From Rhizobium sullae (GTDB taxonomy: Bacteria; Pseudomonadota; Alphaproteobacteria; Rhizobiales; Rhizobiaceae): a DNA stretch of 64,000 bases. Positions within the stretch are counted from its first letter, which is position 1. Each line of letters starts with the position of its first letter. Location: positions 1 through 64,000 of the forward strand of contig NZ_FWER01000025.1 of assembly GCF_900169785.1 (NCBI RefSeq), read 5' to 3'. The position numbers were made by a program, and so were the translations under genes. Below, piece after piece: positions 59,403 through 64,000 of this stretch. A model generated the notes under the pieces. It did not search any database. It was not told the origin of the DNA and saw only the letters and a program-made list of their open reading frames with translations.

Positions 59403-59908
59403 GGCCCCCATGGCCAGGACGTCACCGACCATCTCTGCAAACCGCACCGTAATCGGCAGGCCGTCGTTGAGTTGCACGAATCTAATTGATTTTGGTGAAC
59501 CTCATGATGTCGGCAAGAACGTCATCAATTTTGGGCATATTCTTGATGCCCAAGAGGGTGATGTGAAGCGGGTTTGGTATCTCGGGCCGATATGGGTGTC
59601 GAGCTGCGGCACATAGCCATTGGTCCACAGATAGTCGTCTTTTCGTCGAGGATCGACGCACTGCCGCGCAGGACCGGATAATCGTCGTCGCGAAACACTT
59701 GGTCTCTCCGCCGGTCGTAGGATGCGCACGCCCACGACATTGTCTCCTTGGGCGCCGCTTGCGAAAACGCGTCCCACTCCTCGTCGTTGGAATAGGTCTG
59801 GCCGTGAATGAACTGTTCGCGCAGGGGCTGCGCGTAATTGTCCTGGTAGGTCTCAAGGACCATCGAAAGGAGCGAGCCTCGCCTCCCGTCGAGATGCTTG
59901 TCACGCAC
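59403..59908 (-). pseudogene. Prokaryotic Argonaute, PIWI-domain relic with many frameshifts
   Basis: On the minus strand the following pieces appear in order but in different frames: SLLSMVLETYQDNYAQPLRE and FIHGQTYSNDEEW (to about 59774), VVGVRILRP, DDDYPVLRG, then YLWTNGYVPQLDTHIGP (59633-59585), PEIPNPLHITLL and DVLADIMRFTKIN (to 59482), and QLNDGLPITVRFAEMVGDVL (59477-59403). This is the order of the PIWI C-terminus of long prokaryotic Argonautes of the Rhodobacter type. The N, PAZ and MID parts and the extreme C-terminus are lost. At least five frameshifts are needed. It is not functional. Confidence 0.7.
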
Positions 59909-60016
59909 TCAATCGCGGCCTACATAGTCATCATAGTCATCTCGCACACTCGATCTGTGTTTCGTGCCGCGCTTATAGAGCAGCGGCATCGGTTCAACGA
60001 AGCTATCAGTCGGAGG

Positions 60017-60802
60017 TCAGTGCAGGATCTGGCTGAGGAAGAGCTTTGTCCGCTCGTGCTGCGGGTTGTCAAAGAACTCGGCCGGCGCGTTCTGCTCGAC
60101 GATCTGGCCCTGATCCATGAAGATCACGCGGTTGGCCACCTGGCGGGCGAAGCCCATCTCGTGGGTAACACAGACCATGGTCATGCCCTCTTCGGCAAGC
60201 TGAACCATCGTATCCAGCACTTCCTTGATCATCTCCGGATCGAGCGCTGATGTCGGTTCATCGAACAGCATGATGCGCGGGTTCATGCAGAGTGATCGGG
60301 CAATCGCCACACGCTGCTGCTGGCCGCCGGAGAGCTGACCCGGATACTTGTTGGCCTGCTCGGGAATCTTGACGCGCTCAAGATAGTGCATCGCGATCTC
60401 ATCGGCCTTTTTCTTTGGCATCTTGCGCACCCAGATTGGTGCCAGCGTGCAATTTTCGAGGATTGTCAGATGCGGGAACAGATTGAAGTGCTGGAATACC
60501 ATGCCGACCTCGCGGCGCACTTCGTCGATCTTCTTCAGGTCGTTGGTAAGCTCGATACCGTCAACGATGATCTTGCCGCTCTGATGTTCCTCCAGCCGGT
60601 TGATGCAGCGGATCATGGTCGACTTGCCCGAACCGGATGGCCCGCAAGCGATGATGCGCTCGCCGCGCATCACGTTCAGGTTGATGTCCTTCAAGGCATG
60701 GAAGTCGCCATACCACTTATTTAAGCTCGTCAACTCGATAGCAACTTCCTCATTCGGAGAAACAGGTTGATGGCTGGACTGGCCCACAATGGATAAAGTC
60801 AT
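60017..60802 (-). CDS. aapP: General L-amino-acid ABC transporter ATP-binding protein
   Basis: A 261-residue ATPase with Walker [10 protein letters not shown], signature [15 protein letters not shown] and Walker [15 protein letters not shown]. The [18 protein letters not shown] start and [13 protein letters not shown] segment match AapP/BztD-type ATPases. It powers uptake of many L-amino acids. It is last in the leftward aapJQMP order, nine bases after aapM. Confidence 0.92.
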   Translation of the reverse strand: MTLSIVGQSSHQPVSPNEEVAIELTSLNKWYGDFHALKDINLNVMRGERIIACGPSGSGKSTMIRCINRLEEHQSGKIIVDGIELTNDLKKIDEVRREVGMVFQHFNLFPHLTILENCTLAPIWVRKMPKKKADEIAMHYLERVKIPEQANKYPGQLSGGQQQRVAIARSLCMNPRIMLFDEPTSALDPEMIKEVLDTMVQLAEEGMTMVCVTHEMGFARQVANRVIFMDQGQIVEQNAPAEFFDNPQHERTKLFLSQILH

Positions 60803-60811
60803 GCAATCCTC

Positions 60812-61924
60812 TCAATGACTGATGCGGCCACGCCGTTCCAAGAAATCGGAAAAACGGGCGAAAGAGAAAGAGAGCGCGAAAAAAATCGCGCCAATGAACA
60901 GAAACGTTTCGGCCGCTGGCGATGGCCATGCTGGGTCGGCCAACGCCGCCTTGCCCGAGCTGATGAGATCAAACAGTCCGACGACAAGCACCAGGCTGGT
61001 GTTCTTGATCATCACAATGATCGTATTTGCAAGAGCGGGGATGGCGATACGAATGGCTTGCGGCAGAATAACGAGTTGTTGCGTGCGCCAGAACGAAAGA
61101 CCGAGAGCTTCAGCGGCCTCGTACTGCCCACTCGGGACGGCCTGCAGGCCGCCGCGGATCACCTCAGCCAAATAGGCCGACGCAAACAGCGTCAGAGCGA
61201 CCAACGCACGTACAAACTTGTCAGGCAAGAGATAGTCCGGCAAGAACAGCGGGAGCATAATCGACGCAACGAACAGGATAGACAGCAGCGGGAGTCCACG
61301 AATCCCCTCTATGAAGGCCACTGCCATAATTCGTACAGTTGGCATCGTCGTAGAGCGTCGTGCGAGTGCCAACAAGACGCCGACGGGAAAAGCGACCCCA
61401 ATGGCCACAACAGTCAAAATAAGGGTTACTGGAAGTCCGCCCCAGGACGATGTGGGAACACTTACCAGTCCGAGACCACCACTCATCAGCCATCCGACGA
61501 GCGCCAGGGCTGCGATCCAAAGTTGTAAAAGTTTCGGCGTCCAACTGGCGGGTCGAACCGACCAGGCGAGAAGGGCAATGATCAGGACGCAAACCAGTGC
61601 CGGACGCCAACGCTCGTCAAAAGGGTAGATCCCAAAAAGCAATTGGCCGGATTTTGCGTAGATAAAGCTCCAGCAAGCGCCGGAAGCCGCACGGCATGCG
61701 TCGGGATCAGGGTCAAACAGAACCGCGTCCAAGAAGAACCACCGAAACATCGGGGGCACCGTAGCAAACAGGCCAGCACCAAAAATGATGCTGAGCGTTG
61801 CATTCAAGGGTGTACCGAAGAGAAGCTTGGCTGTTTCGCGAGCCCTGCCGGCCAAAGCTCCCGATGAAACTGGAGGCATAATTGGCTGCCCTACGAGTTC
61901 TGCGGATATTGGTTTCATAGTCAT
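60812..61924 (-). CDS. aapM: General L-amino-acid ABC transporter permease AapM
   Basis: A 370-residue membrane protein of the HisM family with the long N-terminal region typical of AapM. The core includes PTSSWGGLPVTLILTVVAIG, FIEGIRGLPLLSILF and the EAA-type loop GQYEAAEALGLSFWRTQQLV. ATG 61924 overlaps the aapQ stop by four bases (ATGA). With AapQ it forms the channel. Confidence 0.9.
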   Translation of the reverse strand: MTMKPISAELVGQPIMPPVSSGALAGRARETAKLLFGTPLNATLSIIFGAGLFATVPPMFRWFFLDAVLFDPDPDACRAASGACWSFIYAKSGQLLFGIYPFDERWRPALVCVLIIALLAWSVRPASWTPKLLQLWIAALALVGWLMSGGLGLVSVPTSSWGGLPVTLILTVVAIGVAFPVGVLLALARRSTTMPTVRIMAVAFIEGIRGLPLLSILFVASIMLPLFLPDYLLPDKFVRALVALTLFASAYLAEVIRGGLQAVPSGQYEAAEALGLSFWRTQQLVILPQAIRIAIPALANTIIVMIKNTSLVLVVGLFDLISSGKAALADPAWPSPAAETFLFIGAIFFALSFSFARFSDFLERRGRISH

Positions 61925-63036
61925 CGCTCCACTATTGCGATACGACGGTTGTACCAATTCGCGGCAGCCGACAAAGTCAGGTTCAGCGCAAGGTAGACAC
62001 CGAGGATGATAAACAGCCCTTCGATCGAATGACTCGACTTGCTTATGGTCGTGTTCATAACCGCCAGGAAATCAGGATAGCCAACCGCAATCGCAAGCGT
62101 CGAGTTCTTGACGACGTTGATGTATTGGCTGTTCAGAGGAGGCACGATTATGCGCAACGTCTGCGGGATGACGATCAGTCGCAATATACTGGTTCGGGAC
62201 AGACCGAGTGATCGGCCGGCATCCCATTGGCCCTTTCCAATGGCCAATACGCCGCCCCTAACGATTTCCGCAACGAAGCCGCTGGTGTAGATCGTCAAAC
62301 CGACCAGAATTGTGCTGAGTTCCGGTGTTAGCGTGATCCCTCCCCGGAAACTAAAGCCCGTAAAGACCGGCCAATCTACATTGGCTGGCACATTTGCCAC
62401 CCAGATACCGATTGCCACTGCACCCACCAAGGTGAGGATCGAACGCGAATGAATTTGCGGAAAGAACGTACGGAATGCTCGCGCTCCAAGGAAAAGAATC
62501 GCCAGGCCAAGGAGACCCCATCCAATTGATTGCAAGCTGATGTTGACGGACGGCATCACCATACCACGCATTGACACGTAGGTGCCGGGCGCAAGATTGA
62601 AGGCTTCGGTAATCGGCGGAAGTACCTTCCACCACAACGAATAGAGAAAAATGAGCAGGACAATTGGAGGGGTGTTGCGCGCGACCTCGATCCAGACCTT
62701 GCATGTGCCTGAGGCGAGTGGATTGCTGCTCAGGCGCGTGATTCCCAGGATCAGGCCTATGATCGATGAAAAGCCGATGACCAGTGCCGAAATAAGGATC
62801 GTGTTGGCGATCCCGACAACAATCGCCCAATAGTAGGGGTCTCGCGGTCCGTATGACAGCATCGACTCGGAGATCACGAGCCTTGACGGCATAGTGAGGA
62901 AGTCAAAGCCTATCGGGATGCCACGCGCTTCGAGATTGGTGACCGTCGTGGTGAAGAGGAGAGTCGCAAACCCAATGAGCACCAACAGTAAAACACCCTG
63001 AACGGCAATCGCTCTGGCCTTCACGTCGTTGAACAT
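61921..63036 (-). CDS. aapQ: General L-amino-acid ABC transporter permease AapQ
   Basis: A 371-residue membrane protein. Family markers are FDFLTMPSRLVISE near residue 45, WIEVARNTPPIVLLIFLYSL and the loop GQWDAGRSLGLSRTSILRLI. Its length, longer than ordinary amino-acid permeases, is as expected for AapQ. It follows aapJ by 40 bases. Confidence 0.9.
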   Translation of the reverse strand: MFNDVKARAIAVQGVLLLVLIGFATLLFTTTVTNLEARGIPIGFDFLTMPSRLVISESMLSYGPRDPYYWAIVVGIANTILISALVIGFSSIIGLILGITRLSSNPLASGTCKVWIEVARNTPPIVLLIFLYSLWWKVLPPITEAFNLAPGTYVSMRGMVMPSVNISLQSIGWGLLGLAILFLGARAFRTFFPQIHSRSILTLVGAVAIGIWVANVPANVDWPVFTGFSFRGGITLTPELSTILVGLTIYTSGFVAEIVRGGVLAIGKGQWDAGRSLGLSRTSILRLIVIPQTLRIIVPPLNSQYINVVKNSTLAIAVGYPDFLAVMNTTISKSSHSIEGLFIILGVYLALNLTLSAAANWYNRRIAIVER

Positions 63037-63076
63037 CTGACTCTCCTCACTTCTGCTTGTATGAACGGTAGTAGTG

Positions 63077-64000
63077 TCAGTTCCACGGAAGCGGGTAGTT
63101 CAACCCACCATCCTTGGCCAGGGCGTTCATACCGCGTGCGACTTTAAGTGGGCTCTTCATCCCAAGATTGTTGTCCCAAATTTCCGCGTAGCTGCCCATC
63201 TGTTTGATGACGTTGTAGACCCACTTGTCATCAAGCCCGATTGGCTTGCCGAAACCGGGCTCCTCTCCCAAAACACGCTTCACTTCAACGCTTCCTGTTT
63301 TGAGTTTCTCATCGATGTTTTTCGAGTCGATACCGTTGGCCTCGGCCCAAAGTAGCGCGTTGACGGTCCAGCGGACGATATCGAACAATTGGTCGTCACC
63401 GCGTGCGATTGCGACCCCGTTCGGTTCGACGGTATTTCCGACTCTAATAATGGCGTAGTCGTCCGGGTTCTTGGCGACCGAGGCACGTTGTCCGGCTGCG
63501 GCAGTGCCGTCGGTGACGTAACTGTCGCAACGTCCGCCGAAAAAGGCATCCCGCGCCTGTATCGTAGAATCAAAGTAAACCTTCTGCATCGATATGTTGT
63601 GCTCTTCTTCGGTCTCCTGGATTGCTGTTTCCGTAAGGCTGCCACCACCCTGCAGGCAGACCGTCCTGCCATCCAGTTGTTTGGGGTCTGTGATATTGTC
63701 CGCCTTGCGAACGAGGAGTCCGTCCACGTCGTAGAGGGTTAGCCATACGAAGCGGACCACCATATCGCGCGTGTAGGTCAAGGTTGATGTCCGGGAGAGA
63801 ATGTCGATCTCGCCCGTCTGCAGCGCCGGGAACCGCTGGCCTGCATTAAGTGGCACAAAGCGGATTTTGTCCTTGTCGCCCAGGATGGCGACCGCAAAGG
63901 CCCGGCAAATGTCGGAGTCGAAGCCACGGTAGTAGCCTTTCTCGTCCGGCCGCGAGAGCCCCGGCACGCCTTGGCTAGCACCGCAGCTCACATAACCGCG
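63077..64000 (-). CDS. aapJ: General L-amino-acid-binding periplasmic protein AapJ (5' end outside the window)
   Basis: The visible 307 residues are the C-terminal nine-tenths of a family 3 binding protein of AapJ type: SCGASQGVPGLSRPDEKGYY, DSDICRAFAVAILGD, DILSRTSTLTYTRD and the GSYAEIWDNNLG ending. AapJ binds a wide range of L-amino acids in the periplasm and feeds AapQMP. The signal peptide and start codon lie beyond position 64000. Rhizobia usually keep an aap operon on the chromosome, so this may be an additional copy. Confidence 0.92.
   Translation of the reverse strand, partial: RGYVSCGASQGVPGLSRPDEKGYYRGFDSDICRAFAVAILGDKDKIRFVPLNAGQRFPALQTGEIDILSRTSTLTYTRDMVVRFVWLTLYDVDGLLVRKADNITDPKQLDGRTVCLQGGGSLTETAIQETEEEHNISMQKVYFDSTIQARDAFFGGRCDSYVTDGTAAAGQRASVAKNPDDYAIIRVGNTVEPNGVAIARGDDQLFDIVRWTVNALLWAEANGIDSKNIDEKLKTGSVEVKRVLGEEPGFGKPIGLDDKWVYNVIKQMGSYAEIWDNNLGMKSPLKVARGMNALAKDGGLNYPLPWN

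Noticed and set aside
1-64000. CRISPR arrays, tRNA genes, rRNA genes or a repABC origin
   Set aside because: No regularly spaced repeats, cloverleaf-like genes, ribosomal RNA motifs or replication proteins were seen anywhere in the window.

Overview
The window looks like an accessory replicon (megaplasmid or chromid) or a large genomic island of a Rhizobiaceae-type alphaproteobacterium such as Rhizobium, Ensifer or Agrobacterium. The basis is high GC, an aapJQMP-type amino-acid operon, many ABC uptake systems next to LacI and LysR regulators, and small decaying mobile-element and toxin-antitoxin debris. No rRNA, tRNA, CRISPR array or replication origin was seen. 

Layout. 0.3-1.9 kb: a decayed toxin-antitoxin locus (helix-turn-helix gene, twice-frameshifted PIN gene). 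2.0-6.1 kb: a lipoprotein-export-like ABC transporter with a secreted AttH/CrtC-type protein. 6.1-7.3 kb: relics of a LysR gene and an IS630 transposase. 7.3-13 kb: an L-idonate/gluconate catabolic locus (idnD, a 2-hydroxyacid dehydrogenase, idnO, gluconokinase, a beta-hydroxyacid dehydrogenase, a LacI regulator). 13-26.6 kb: three ABC importers of three classes (polar amino-acid type, CUT2, CUT1) plus a second LacI regulator and a TIM-barrel isomerase. The perfect palindrome TGTTATCGATAACA occurs upstream of the idn locus and of these importers, so 7-26.6 kb is probably one sugar-acid/sugar regulon. 

26.8-29.3 kb: a graveyard in which an IS200/IS605 element with a broken tnpB sits inside an HVO_A0114-type antitoxin gene, beside a decayed scpB-like gene. 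29.4-38 kb: an acylphosphatase-like gene, then a purine-directed operon made of a Rieske-only protein, a Rieske-less oxygenase catalytic subunit, a GST-like protein, an 8-oxoguanine-deaminase-type amidohydrolase and a BMP-type nucleoside/purine importer. The split oxygenase plus GST resembles the NdmC/NdmE part of the caffeine N7-demethylase and is my main candidate for an undescribed system. 38-46.3 kb: a LacI regulator and a divergent operon (TIM-barrel isomerase, CUT1 importer, GMC oxidoreductase) behind a promoter flanked by two operators, likely a keto-sugar or glycoside pathway. 

46.6-55.1 kb: mixed genes: LysR, an alpha/beta hydrolase lacking its serine nucleophile, a VOC protein, an IS110 relic, a DEDDh exonuclease, a SulP transporter with a beta-carbonic anhydrase, and an OmpR-type response regulator whose partner kinase is truncated. 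55.4-58.9 kb: cytochrome c, a small secreted peptide and a two-subunit periplasmic molybdenum hydroxylase. 59.4-59.9 kb: a heavily frameshifted remnant of a prokaryotic Argonaute PIWI domain. 60-64 kb: aapP-aapM-aapQ-aapJ, with aapJ running off the right edge. 

All calls come from reading the sequence and recalling protein families. No database search was possible.
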